64,000 nt of DNA from Dysidea avara (GCF_963678975.1 NC_089277.1:24688672-24752671); one strand, 5' to 3'. Shown: positions 23,401 to 35,390, numbered from the stretch's first letter. A program made the numbers and translations. Notes: generated by a model not told the origin, from the sequence alone.

Positions 23401-24364
23401 TATTGAGACATACGTTGAAAGATGTTTGTATGATGGAATGGACATGTATGCTAAAAAGTTCATTGCGCTCACATACCCACTATACTTTTTACTGATTGCT
23501 ACTACCTTAATACTAGGCAGTCGTTACTCTACCAAACTGCATCGGTTAACATTTAACAGAGCACTACCAGTACTTGCAACCTTGTTTGTGCTTACCTACA
23601 CCACCATGTTGTATGTCATAGCTAGCACACCTTTGTACACTACAATCATCACTATACCAAGTCACAGTTCCAAGAATCTTTGGTTACTTGATCCAACTAT
23701 TCCACTATTTGGATGGAAGTTTTCACTTTTGATTAGTGTATGCTTGTTGTTGTTTCTGTTTCTGTTAATGTTCAATGTCATATTGTTGTTTACTAAACCA
23801 CTGATGAGATTCAAAATAATACATCGATTCAAGCCATTGATAGATGCTTTTCAAGGATCATTCAAAAGTCACTATTACTACTGGATTGGAATACAACTAT
23901 TGATCAGAAATATCATTGCATTGCTTTCTGTTTTGGAAGAAGCCATCAGTCTTACAATAAGTTGCATTATAATTGTAACTGTGGCTATCATTCATGGGTA
24001 CATTCAGCCAAACAAGAGCAAAATAGTAAATTTTCAGGAGTCATTACTTTTATACAACTTTATTACACTGTGTATATTCCTTATATTCAACAGAAGTGAA
24101 ACACTGAACGTTATCATGATAAATGTGGTGGTTGGTCTGTCATTTCTCCACTGTGCATTAATTCTAGTTTATCATGTGTTCACCTTTCTAATCACCATCC
24201 GTTGTACCAATGTAACAAAACCTATAACCAATGTATGGAATTATGTAGAGAATAAAATTTTCTACAGGAGGCAAAGGCAAATTAGTGATGAAAGTTATAA
24301 CATACATCCAGAAGTGGGTATCAACCTTGTTGACTTTCGAGAACCATTGATAGGGGAAGATTAA
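20457..24364 (+). CDS. Family copy C: intact beta-helix / polytopic membrane protein
   Basis: Predicted as two exons. Exon 1 is 20457-20469 (ATG GAA GTG CAA G, donor GTACGT). Exon 2 is 20796-24364 (acceptor tatatag, phase 1, 326-bp intron). The long frame has no ATG at its own start, which is why exon 1 is needed. The product is about 1,193 residues: signal peptide about 1-28; HHVYSVQPDD about 31-40; beta-helix-like region about 60-560 with repeated LxFxGxTxFxNN-type turns and many NxS/T sites; Cys-rich part about 590-805, with two CxxC-type EGF-like pieces ending GLLCSQCTEGYSVVFG; about eight hydrophobic segments from residue 808 (first VHLLYLLYFMFTG) to about 1140; cytoplasmic tail ending FREPLIGED. 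The conserved RYSTKLHRLTFNRALPVLATL lies between segments. An adhesion or receptor role is inferred from architecture only. It is nearly identical to F over most of its length. Confidence 0.88.
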
Positions 24365-24930
24365 CAACCTACAGCATCTTTGAACTGTACAAGATTCTAT
24401 TTTGGGATGCTTACAAAGTAATGTTGTACATACACACATAACATTATTCACATGTATGCACACACTGTAAAATAATGCATTATACTCATTATGTGTTTAT
24501 AGTTACGTATTACATGCATATACTAATTGTTTTTGTGTATATAGGGCACTGTTTGATTTAGTGTATGACATGATATCACATTTACTTTGAAGTTTCTGGT
24601 CTGTTAGCATGATGATTTGCACATCATAATGAATTGTCACCAATAATGATCATAAAGTTTAACGTCTGATAAGAATTATGAATCTTATAGGTTTAAAAGT
24701 GAAATGTCAGGTGAATTCTAAACGATGATGGTACATGTGTAACTGTGCATATACACAGTAGCACATTTTGAGCAGAATATCTTATGCATCCACCCAATTG
24801 CAATGTATCTCACAGTGTATCTTTGCACTAGTAAGTACTGTACAGTATACATACACAGAATAATATAAGGTGGGGAAGCCATGCCACTTCATGTACAGTT
24901 TATGTGAGGGGGCATAGGAAAAGGGACCTA
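24365..24930. other. 3' flank of copy C, no gene
   Basis: AT-rich and without supportable open frames. It does not align with the 3' flank of copy F, although both loci next carry the same composite repeat in the same orientation. Confidence 0.5.
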
Positions 24931-25710
24931 TCAAGACACACGGTAGTGTGTCGTGCGGCCCAAGAAGCCGACGCGCAACACCCGTGAGTATATTGACAGG
25001 AAGAAAGAAAACGCAATTTTCGCACCTCCGTAGCTCTGTGATGCCTTGATGAAACAAGACGATTTTTGCTGTGGACATTCCCTCCACCTTCAGTACTCCA
25101 CATTCCAAATTTAAGCGAAATCGCTTCAAGCGTTCCCGAGATATGCGACTTTAAAAATTGGCTTAGTTTCTTCGGTTTTTTTTTCTTCTCTTTTCGCACA
25201 CTTACAAAAACTGCTATAAAACGCTAACGCAATATCCGATTGCCTTGAAATTTGGCACACAGACGGGGGGGTATAACGGCGCATCACTGTACCAACTTTG
25301 GCTGGAATACGATAAACAGCAAAAGAGTTATGAGCGATTATTCACGAAACATAACACCAATATGTTGTCACGCCTACAGGGTAAACCGCGTATGGGAAGA
25401 AGCTGAAAATTGGTGGGTGAATAGGTTAACTATTGAACCTCAAACCTTTTGTGGTTTGAAAGAAATCGAGCTAAAAACCAGGAAGATACAATGAAAAAAC
25501 CAACAGTGTGTAACAATTACGCAATCGAGATTAGCTAATAAAAACTACTATACTTGCCACGCCTACCAGATAAACCGCTTGGGGTAATGCTTTGAAAATC
25601 GCTGTATAGATGGAGCAATCATCTTAGAAAGGCTCTTCAATGGCGTAGAAGAATCAGACTTAAAGCCACGGAGTTATAACACGAAATCCAACTTGGTGCA
25701 GCAAGTGCGA
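24931..25710 (+). repeat. Composite repeat element 1, head
   Basis: About 780 bp, near-identical to 62259-63048 and to the inverse of 46252-47047. It starts TCAAGACACACGGTAGTGTG, which contains a terminal hairpin (stem GACACAC), and ends just before the dispersed motif and the satellite array. All three heads share an open frame of up to 80 codons, but the differences between copies do not favour silent sites, so coding is not supported. Confidence 0.8.
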
Positions 25711-25737
25711 GATCGAGATACTCTAATAGAGCAGTCA

Positions 25738-28465
25738 CCCTAATAGAGCAGTCGCCCTGAAGAGAATTCAAGAGATCAGCAAGAAACAAGTAACCTGTAT
25801 ACAGATCAGCTACAAACAATTCACCCTGTAGAGAGATCAGCTAAAAGAAGTTACCTTGTAGGGAGTTCATGCAACTATGGAAAGAGATAGTTCAGCTAGA
25901 AGAAATCACCTTGTAGAGTTCAGCTACTAAGAAACTACCATGTAGAGAGTTCAGTTACAAACAAATCGCCCTGTAGAGAGATCAATAGAAGAAATTACCT
26001 TGTAAATAGTTCAGCTACAAAGAAACCATCATGTAGAGAGTTCAGCTACAAACAAATCTCCCTGTAGAGAGATCAGCTAGAAGAAGTTTCCTTGTAGAGA
26101 GTTCAGCTACAAACAAATCACCCTCTAGAAAAATCAGCTAGAAGAAGTCACCTTGTAGAGACTTCAGTTACAAAGAAACCATCATGTAGAGAGTTCAGCT
26201 ACAAACTAGTGACGTTGTAGAGACATCAGCTAAAAGAAGTTACCTTATAGAGAGATCAGCTACTGAGAAATCATCATGTAGAGAGTTCAGCTACAAACAA
26301 AACTCCCTGTAGAGAGATCAGCTAGAAGAAATTACCTTGTAGAGAGTTCAGCTACAAACAACTCACCCTGTAGAAAAATCAGCTAGAAGAAGTTACCTTG
26401 TGGATAGTTCAACTACAAAGAAACCATCATGTAGAGAGTTCAGCTGCAAAGCAATCACCTGTAGAGAGTTTGGCTACAAACAAATCTCTTTGTAGAGAGA
26501 TCAGCTAGAAGAAGTTTCCTTGTAGAGAGTTCAGCTACAAACAACTCACCCTGTAGAAAAATCAGCTAGAAGAAGTTACCTTGTGGATAGTTCAACTACA
26601 AAGAAACCATCATGTAGAGAGTTCAGCTGCAAAGAAATCACCCTGTAGAAAATTCAGCCACAAACAAATTGCCATGTAGAAAGATCAGCTAGAAGAAGTT
26701 TCCTTGTAGAGAGTTCAGCTACAAACAACTCACCCTGTAGAAAAATCAGCTAGAAGAAGTTACCTTGTGGATAGTTCAACTACAAAGAAACCATCATGTA
26801 GAGAGTTCAGCTGCAAAGAAACCATCATGTAGAGAGTTCAGCTGCAAACAAATCACCTGTAGAGAGTTCAGCTACAAACAAATTTCCCTGTAGAAAGATC
26901 AGCCAGAAGAAGTCACCTTGTAGAGAGTTCAGCTACAAAGAAACCATCATGTAGAGAGTTCAGCTGCAAACAATCACCTGTAGAGAGTTCAGCTACAAAC
27001 AAATCTCCCTGTAGAAAGATCAGCTAGAAGAAGTTTCCTTGTAGAGAGTTCAGCTACAAACAAATCACCCAGTAGAAGGATCAGCTAGAAGAAGTTACCT
27101 TGTGGAGAGTTCAGCTACAAAGAAACCATCATGTAGAGAGTTCAGCTGCAAACAAATCACCTGTAGAGAGTTCAGCTACAAACAAATCTCCCTGTAGAGA
27201 GATCAGCTAGAAGAAGTTACCTTGTAGAGAGTTCAGCTACAAAGAAACCATCATGTAGAGAGTTCAGCTACAAACAAAACTCCCTGTAGAGAGATCAGCT
27301 AGAAGAAATTACCTTGTAAAGAGTTCAGCTACAAAGAAACCACCATGTAGAGAGTTCAGCTGCAAAGAAATCACCTATAGAGAGTTTGGCTACAAACAAA
27401 TCTCCCTGTAGAAAGATCAGCTAGAATATCAGCTAAAAGAAGTTACCTTGTGGAGAGTTCAGCTATAAAGAAACCATCATGTAGAGAGTTCAGCTGCAAA
27501 CAAATCACCTGTAGAGAGTTCAGCTACAAACAAATTTCCCTGTAGAGAGATCAGCTAGAAGAAGTTTCCTTGTAGAGAGTTCAGCTACAAACAAATCACC
27601 TAGTAGAAAGATCAGCTAGAAGAAGTTACCTTGTAGAGAGTTCAGCTACAAAGAAACTATCATGTAGAGAGTTCAGCTGCAAACAAATCACCTGTAGAGA
27701 GTTCAGCTACAAACAAAACTCCCTGTAGAGAGATCAGCTAGAAGAAATTACCTTGTGGAGAGTTCAGCTACAAAGAAACCACCATGTAGAGAATTCAGCT
27801 GCAAAGAAATCACCTGCAGAGAGTTTTGCTACAAACAAATCTCTCTGTAGAGAGATCAGCTAGAAGAAGTTTCCTTGTAGAGAGTTCAGCTACAAACAAC
27901 TCACCCTGTAGAAAGATCAGCTAGAAGGAGTTACCTTGTGGAGAGTTCAGCTACAAAGAAACCATCATGTAGAGAGTTCAGCTGCAAACAAATCACCTGT
28001 AGAGAGTTCAGCTACAAACAAATCACCCTGTAGAGAGATCAGCTAGAAGAAATTACCTTGTAGAGAGTTCAGTTACAAAGAAACCACCATGTAGAGAGTT
28101 CAGCTTCAAAGAAATCACCCTGTAGAAAATTCAGCCACAAACGAATTGCCCTGTAGAAAGACCAGTTAGAAGAAGTTATAATTACCTTGTAGAGAGTTCA
28201 GCTACAAAGAAACCATTCTGTAAAGAGCTCAGCTGCAAACAAATCACCTGCACAGAATTCAGCTACAAACAAATCACCCTGTAGAGAGATCATCTAGAAG
28301 AAGTTACCTTGTAGATAGTTCAGCTACAAACAAATCACCCTATAGAGAGATCAGCTAGAAAAAGTTACCTTGTAGATTATTCAGCTACAAACAATTCACC
28401 CTGTAGAGATAGCAGCAAGAAGAAGTCACCTTGTAGAGTGTTCAGTTACAAAGAAACCACCATGG
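25738..28465 (+). repeat. Satellite array 1, about 30-bp monomers in a four-monomer higher-order unit
   Basis: Tandem monomers of the form GTAGAGAGTTCAGCTACAAA plus a variable ten bases. Four variants tend to alternate: ...CCTTGTAGAGAGTTCAGC, ...CATCATGTAGAGAGTTC, ...CACCTGTAGAGAGTTC and ...CCCTGTAGAGAGATCAGCTAG. They form a unit of about 120 bp. The same array occurs inverted at 43247-46200 and at 63076-64000. No protein is encoded. Confidence 0.95.
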
Positions 28466-28526
28466 AGAGTTCTGTAATAAATATATGTATTATATACTGT
28501 ATATATATATATATATATGTATATGT

Positions 28527-28684
28527 TATACTACAGATATCATGGTATTCGAAATATATACCAAAAGATATACAAACTTAGAAAAGATGTTATAGTGCGA
28601 GGCGAAGCCTCGCACTATGGCACCCTTTCCTAAATATGTATATCTTTTGGTATATATTTCGAATACCATAATATCTGTAGTATA
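28527..28684. mobile_element. Fold-back element FB4 next to a (TA)n run
   Basis: Arms beginning TATACTACAGATATCATGG, with their complement, meet at a central palindrome TAGTGCGAGGCGAAGCCTCG. A (TA)n run at 28484-28520 abuts it. The same GAGGCGAAGCC centre recurs in the fold-back at 29234-29369. Confidence 0.8.
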
Positions 28685-28860
28685 ATATGTTAATACAACA
28701 TCTCGTCTCCCACTTGGAAGCAGTAACAGCAATTTCTAATGTTTTTACACCATTATTATTACTGGTAAGTAATTCCTTGTGATTAGCATGCTCAAGGAGT
28801 ATGCATATGTGTTGCTGCCTGCAATCTTCTTGAATATCGGTCCAACAATCCATAGCAACT

Positions 28861-29008
28861 GTTGCTAGGCAACAAAATGTAAACCTGACCTAGTTACATG
28901 TTTTTGGTGGTTGCTTAGCAACCGTTGCTATGGTGTCAAAATCATTTCTAAAATCAGTAGTGGTTACCTAGCAACGGTTGCTAGGCAACAATGTTGTTGC
29001 TAGGTAAC
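28861..29008. promoter_or_regulatory. Cluster of five X-box-like palindromes
   Basis: Thirteen-base palindromes of the RFX X-box form (RYYNYY-N-RRNRAC) occur at 28861-28873 (GTTGCTAGGCAAC), 28910-28922 (GTTGCTTAGCAAC), 28963-28975 (GTTACCTAGCAAC), 28977-28989 (GTTGCTAGGCAAC) and 28996-29008 (GTTGCTAGGTAAC). RFX factors bind such sites in animals and regulate ciliary genes. The nearest open frame is a minus-strand 87-codon frame ending at 28590, of unknown value. They may equally be part of a repeat. Confidence 0.45.
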
Positions 29009-29233
29009 AGGTATTGGTTACTATGGTACCACTAGTTGTCAAGTCGGACTGTACAAACAACTAAACACTATCATAAAAAAATTTTAGCCATCAGATGCGT
29101 ATATCAAATGTACAAGTGATATACTGATTCTATTGGCTAGTTTGCTGTAGTATATCAAAAATATACCACAAGCTGCTATTGGAGTTTTCTACAGGACACG
29201 ATATTGATGTTGTATTAGTACTAGTAATAGCAT

Positions 29234-29369
29234 GGTAGCAGTGAAATTTGGGTATAAATATCACGAGTGTTTGTATTGGAAATGGTGATAAATTTCACGA
29301 GGCGAAGCCGAGTGAAATTTACCATTTCCAATACAACAAGAGTGTATTTATCCAAATTTCACTGCTACC
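29234..29369. mobile_element. Fold-back element FB5
   Basis: Inverted arms beginning GGTAGCAGTGAAATTTGG around a centre GAGGCGAAGCCGAG, about 136 bp in total. Confidence 0.75.
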
Positions 29370-29495
29370 CAGCTATTCCCAGTTAATACCATACTCGCTG
29401 CATATGCTGCATTAGCTTTGCTATGTACGCAATTTGTCACTATGTACTAAAGACTCGTCGACACTAATTGGCGCTACATTGTTACATAAATTCTA

Positions 29496-29710
29496 GCCAA
29501 TGAAATTGCAATTACAACTTTTCACTGCTGTCAGTGAAATACGGGATAAATTTCACTGTTACTATTGAGACTTTTGTACGGCAGTGAATACAGTATGGTA
29601 TATTAATACCATACCTGTTTCACTGCCCGTACAAAAGTCTCAATAGTAGCAGTGAAATTATCCCGTATTTCACTGACAGCAGTGAAAAAGTTGTATTGCA
29701 ATTCATTGGC
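29496..29710. mobile_element. Fold-back element FB6, ends at the assembly gap
   Basis: Arms begin GCCAATGAAATTGCAATTAC and contain TTTCACTGCTGTCAGTG. They pair around a centre near 29600. The right arm ends exactly where the run of N begins. The CAGTGAAAT words are shared with FB5. Confidence 0.75.
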
Positions 29711-29910
29711 NNNNNNNNNNNNNNNNNNNNNNNNNNNNNNNNNNNNNNNNNNNNNNNNNNNNNNNNNNNNNNNNNNNNNNNNNNNNNNNNNNNNNNNNNN
29801 NNNNNNNNNNNNNNNNNNNNNNNNNNNNNNNNNNNNNNNNNNNNNNNNNNNNNNNNNNNNNNNNNNNNNNNNNNNNNNNNNNNNNNNNNNNNNNNNNNNN
29901 NNNNNNNNNN
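29711..29910. other. Assembly gap, 200 N
   Basis: Undetermined bases. Frames that span the gap are not real. Confidence 1.
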
Positions 29911-29931
29911 TGACTTCCCACTGTGCTACAT

Positions 29932-30222
29932 CTATAGACCTAGGAACACTGTCCCTCCTTTAGGTTGGATGGAAGAATTAGCATCCAAAGTGTTGATGTA
30001 CACCTTATACGTTGTGTCAGAATTCTCCAAGTGATCTACAACTTGGTTATAGTCCAGAGCTACATTCAAATCGCTAGAAAGTAATTTTTAATACTGTGCA
30101 GGCTTCCCGGGGATCTTGTATGCACAAAGACAATAATTACAATCTGGGCACGAAATGATTTGATCTTCCACTTCACAATCCATTTGAAACTGAAACCACT
30201 GAAGAGTGTCTAAGTGTGAGGT
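29932..30222 (-). pseudogene. Unrecognised Cys-containing coding remnant
   Basis: On the minus strand a single frame reads about 45 residues, including FQMDCEVEDQIISCPDCNYC, to a TAA at 30088-30090. It continues in the same frame for about 50 residues, including YKVYINTLDANSSI, to a TAG at 29932-29934. Residue composition is protein-like and the frame is constant across the stop. Two cysteine pairs (CPDC, CLC) suggest a metal-binding or disulphide segment. It starts after a possible acceptor (cccag) at 30223. It could be the last exons of a gene, with the TAA ending one isoform, or a transposon gene fragment. I do not recognise the family. Confidence 0.35.
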
Positions 30223-30494
30223 CTGGGTTTATATAGCTAGCTGAGGATGTCAAAATCTCTCTAACCTTATACGGTAGTTCAAAGGTTACTCGAGAAAGCT
30301 ACTTGATTTTTTCTTAGCTAAGCCATGCACCAGCTTATAAGGACGTCAAAATCTCTCAAACCTTAAGTGACAGTTTAAAGATTAAATTACCTCAAAGCTA
30401 CTTGATATTTTTGCTTAGCCATACATAACTTATATCCAATCCAAGATTTAATCCCTTCAGAGAAAATCGCTTACTCTAACAGTGGTCCCTATAC

Positions 30495-30630
30495 CTCGGC
30501 TGTCCTCGTCCCGGTTTTACTCCTGTTGGCCGTCCCCGTCCCTGTCCCCGTTTTACCCTTATTTTCCCCGTCCCCGTCTCGGTTTTACCCCTATTGTCCC
30601 CGTCCCCGTCCCCGTCCCGGTTTTACCCCA
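30495..30630. repeat. C-rich minisatellite
   Basis: Imperfect tandem units built from CCCCGTCCC and GGTTTTACCCC, strongly unlike the AT-rich surroundings. Not coding. Confidence 0.8.
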
Positions 30631-30796
30631 TCCCCTGTAATTTCCTGAGAGCATAATTGGGTACACAACTGCAATTAGAATAGAATAAAGAAAATTGAAA
30701 AGTAGACTCGGGCCTACTGTATCTCAATTCCCTCCAATTTTCCCTAGTTCCCTATCACACTTACCTAACTGTTGTTAAGCATGCAGACATGCAGAC

Positions 30797-31139
30797 CAGC
30801 GGCGGAGGAAGTAGTTGATATGAGGGGGGGGCTGGGCTGACCCAGACTTATTTCTATAGTTTGGTAAGGTGAGACCAAAAAAAAAAAAAAAAAAAGGTCA
30901 CAACCAACTGACAAGAGCTTTTCACCTCATCAGCTACCATTTTTAGCTGATAAACTATACATAAAAATCCTTACATAGCTCGCTACACACTGACTACTTT
31001 ATTAGAGTGACTGCTCTATTAGAGTATCTCGATCTTTATCACAGTTTTCAGCCCCACTCCAAGAAAGATAATTTCGGTGTGATATCATTCTGAGGGGGGG
31101 CTTCAGCCCCCTAGCCCCCACCCCTTTCCGCCGCCTATG
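30797..31139. mobile_element. hAT-type MITE, second copy of the 352-bp element, inverted
   Basis: It starts CAGCGGCGGAGG and ends GCCGCCTATG. The exact 8-bp target duplication is ATGCAGAC (30789-30796, 31140-31147). It is inserted in the 3' flank of copy D; the matching flank of copy B (about 5615) lacks it. It contains the dispersed motif at 31008-31034. Confidence 0.9.
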
Positions 31140-31648
31140 ATGCAGACACTACAGATAATCAATTTTCATAATTACGTAAATGAAATTATAGCTTCATGGG
31201 CACATGGCGAAGTCGTATACAACAGCAATCATTTACAGTTATAAATAGCAGCAGTTGTGGTGGTTTGTGAGTAAAGTGATTCGAGTTCAGTTGTGAATTC
31301 AAGGAGCTTTCATGTAAGGCACAAAAGGGCATAGCTAAATGATCACCTTGTGCATGAAAGAGTATCCTTTCTACAATGTGGCTAAAAGCTACTGTAGCCT
31401 AACTGCCGTATATGATAATATCATGTCTGAATTGAGTCTGTGTAGGACAGTACAAACTGTACATGGAACCCCCTTGGATCTGTCACTATAACAGTTGATA
31501 TGATAAGGTTGCTGTAAGCAAACCTTTTCCATGACAAGTATGACTGATAAAATCTGATCTGATATTGATTCAGAAGTATGGTATCCCTGACTCCTCACCT
31601 AATAAGCAAAACACGTGTCATGCTATAGCTGTATATGTAATATGAAGC

Positions 31649-31654
31649 TTTATT
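31649..31654 (-). promoter_or_regulatory. Poly(A) signal of copy D
   Basis: AATAAA on the minus strand about 160 bp beyond the D stop, in sequence conserved with the B flank. Confidence 0.45.
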
Positions 31655-32838
31655 TTATTATTCACTCTAGGCATGGTTTGTAGTATATTACTGTAATTAT
31701 GCACAGCAAAGTATATACGTATTATTACACAAATCCACAATTATATTGTCAGTGCATGTACAATTGTATATAATATACATCAGTATATATCATTCCTCAG
31801 CACATTGGATGGTTAATCTTCACCTATTAAAGGTTTTTTAAAGTCAGAATAGGCAAAGTCAACCACTGGAATCTCCAATGTAGGAGTATCATTGTAACTG
31901 TGCTCTTGCTTTAAGCAATTATTATTCACAATGTTACTCCAAGCATTTAATACCTTACTCTTCAGCTTTCTGCAAGGAGTTACAAATGTTAACACATGAT
32001 AAACTATTATCATAACAAACTGAATGAATGACAGACCAACCAATACATTTACTGTAATAGCATTTAGTGTTTCACTTCCATTCAATATGAGCAACACACA
32101 CATCATCAACATAGCTGTAGAGTAGCAGTAACTCTTGTAAGTTATTTAGTTTATTATTGTCAGGCTGGATACGACTATGAATTATAGCCATGGTAAGGAT
32201 TATAATACAACTTAGAGTGATGCTTAAAGTCCTGCCCAGAATGAGAAGTACAATCATGACACTTCTATAACCAATAGTTGTATTCCAATCCAGTAAGAAT
32301 ACTGACTCTTCAGTGATCCTTGAAAAGCATCTATCAGTGGCTTAAAGCATGCAACTATGTTAAACCTCATCAGAGACTTGGTGAATAGTTGCACCACGTT
32401 GAGTGTTAGCAGCAAAATAAACAATACAATGCACACAATAAATAACAGTAAATACTTCCATCCAAATAGTGGAAGAGTTGCATCACAAACCCATACATAT
32501 GAAACAGAATTATCTGGCACAGTAATCACTTTAGTATAAAAGAATATTGTGGCAATTACCTGCAGCATACTGGTGTAAGAAAGCACAAACAAGGTTGCTA
32601 GTACCGGTAGTGCTCGGTTAAATGTCAACCGATAAAGTCTGCTTGAATAGCGACTGCCGATTATAAAGAACAGCATTATGATCATCAAATAAAAAGGGTA
32701 TACTAACTGCAACCACTTTTTAGCATACATGTCCATTCCATTATAGAAACACATCTTAAAACATGATCTCAGATTAGTAATAGACATGTAAACAGAAAGT
32801 GGTGTTATCAGTCTTTCTTGTAAATGAATATACAAATT

Positions 32839-32900
32839 GTTTACGTACATGATGTTACCATAGAAAATTGTTTACGTACATGATGTTACCATAGAAAATT
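32839..32900. repeat. 31-bp exact tandem duplication in copy D
   Basis: Two adjacent identical 31-bp units starting GTTTACGTACATGATG. The other copies have one. It adds 31 bp and shifts the frame. Confidence 0.9.
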
Positions 32901-35349
32901 ATTCCATTAATAGTTCCTGTTGTCACTGTAAAATTAAGAAAAAAGAGAAAGAAAACTAAGAGCAAACCAGTGAAAAGTATAAAAACAATAAAAACAAGTG
33001 CCAGTTTGAACACTTTTTACACTGCTTTGATCCAAACACCATACTATAGTTTCTTTTGCACACTGAGCACAGTAAACCAGTTCTATGTGGCTGACATTGA
33101 GCATCTGGACCACGTAAATTAATCCTTGTTGTACCTTGTAAACAATAGTCAATAGGACACATTGTTGATATATTATACTTATGAGTTGAACTTTCTGATT
33201 CAGTTCCTGAGATGTAAACATTAGACAATCGTCTCACTGTTTGATAACAAATTTTACAGTCACTGATGTATTTGCTAAGATGAGAGTCAGAGTTACAGAT
33301 TCCTTTGTTGAGTGCAAATCCTAATGGACAAGGAAGTAGACTAACATTAAAGGTATCATAATAGGTGAACAAGTTTGGCTGTGCTGAAAGAAGTAACTGA
33401 CATTCCGTCATTTTTGTTTGGTTTAAATTTGCAGCAATAACTTCCTTGCTTGATTTTGATTAAATACATGTTTCACGCTGTCAGAATCAGAGATTTTGCA
33501 TATGGAGGTTGGCATAATATCACTACATGTTTCAGCACACAAGATCCCCACATCTTCAGCATTGTAAGGCAGACACAAATCTACAGTCAAATTCTGTCCA
33601 GGATATATAGGACCTATTTGGTTATCATTGCAATCATATTCTAAGGATTGTTGGCAGGAGCAAATTATACTGTGCTTGCTTAGCTGATATGATAAAGTGT
33701 TATTCATGAGTCTTATATTTATGACTTTGTTGTGGATGGAAAAAGGAGTGGAATTCTGAAATGCCGAATCTTTAGTCCAATTAAACTGTGAAGTTAATTT
33801 GCTAATTGAGTCAATTTCTTTAACCAATCCAGCATCAGGCGAGTCTTTATAGTTAAAGACCAGATTGATATGAAAATCTTCAGGCTTGCTATTGTCTGGT
33901 ACATAATACTGAAATAAACAATAAGGGTAAGGGTGGTTGTATATGGTGACTACTTTAATCATTTCATCATGCACTATATTGTTGCTAAAGGTTACATTAG
34001 CATTACCCAGCAACAACAGATAAAATAATTTAGGATACAAAGTTATAATCTGCATAACATCATTACCTTCAAGTAATGTGCTATTTGAGAAGTATAATTG
34101 TGATGATGTTGATTGGATAATCTCAATGGCATTGTTGTTAGTAAATCTTGTGGACCCATTGAAGTATACCTGAGCATCTGACAATAACAGAAGCTCATAA
34201 TCATTGTTAGAGTTTAACTCAGTTTCTCCTATAAATTGTAATTCCCCACTTGTTAATGAAACCAGAGTATAAGCACTTGTTACGAAGATTCTACTGATTC
34301 CATTAAACTCAATTTGGGCATCTATAAGCAAAATAAGTTCAGAAGCGCAATTTTTGAAAAATGTGGTAATACCATTAAATTGAATTTGTACATTTTCCAA
34401 TAGTATTAAACTATCATGATACTCAACATTATTGTCTTGTACAATGTAATGTCTCTCAGTGTAAATTGAAATAGAATAATGATTATTCAGCTTTTGTGAT
34501 TTTGATAACACTCTCAATAATGCCAGTTTATTTCTTTGAAAAACTACATTCATAAACTTGATGTCTAGCTTAAACTGTAAGCATTTTGATGATGTGATTA
34601 GCTGCATAATTGAGTTACTATCATTGATCAAAGCATAGATGTTGTATGAAATTGAAATCTCAACAAATGTCACAGTAATACGTGGGTGGTATTTGGTTGA
34701 ATCAGTGGTACTGGAGCAGTTATCTGTATAATGAAAGTCAAGGAAATGTGATAGAACATTCATTATGACAATGCAATTGTGGAAATTAATCCTACTATGT
34801 AATGAAGAGTCGACATCAATCTGTATTATGCTGTTGTAAGTTTCTACGTGTCCGAATAAGGCATTATCAATGGATATAAATGCATAGAATTGGTATACTA
34901 GTATTTGAATCATACTTCTATCAGCAAAGCAGATGTGTGGCTCACTGTAATCAATTATCATAAAGTTATTTATGTTGAAATAGACTTCTTTCAATTCATA
35001 TCACTTCCATCATAACTCCAGTGTATTGCCAAACTGCATGCAATAGAAAGTAAAGTGTAAAGATATTCTTTAGTGATGATGACTTCGAAACTTTCAAGTG
35101 AGCTATTTCCTATCACGTTGTGGCCTACTATAGCATAACCTATCGGATCATAAATGACCACATTTATAACTTGTAAATGAATGCAAGAATTAAAAAATAT
35201 GCTCGCCCAGTAAAATAATGTTGATGAACACCATATCCTGATCTTTGAGTAAACAGTCCTAAATAGCTGCCACATTTGCCAAAGGTTAAATTTTTAATGA
35301 GCATGTTAACCACATTGTAAAAATGTATACGATGGTGTGATAAGCACCT

Positions 35350-35390
35350 GATTACACCATAGATAGTATATACACTATCTATGATTACAC
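35350..35390. repeat. Small palindromic insertion in copy D
   Basis: The direct repeat GATTACAC (35350-35357, 35383-35390) flanks a 25-bp insert whose ends, ATAGATAGT and its complement, pair. Copy B has a single GATTACAC. The structure parallels the insertion in copy B at 8705-8757. Confidence 0.8.

Noticed and set aside
25738-28465. Regularly repeated units that could be mistaken for a CRISPR array
   Set aside because: Units are contiguous variants of one 30-bp monomer without unique spacers, in a eukaryotic context; it is satellite DNA.
29652-30034. Frames running through the N gap
   Set aside because: They depend on undetermined bases; the real signal after the gap is on the minus strand.
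33423-34994. The 523-codon open frame in D as an independent gene
   Set aside because: It is the central part of the D ectodomain, with frameshifts on both sides and no signal peptide or membrane segment.
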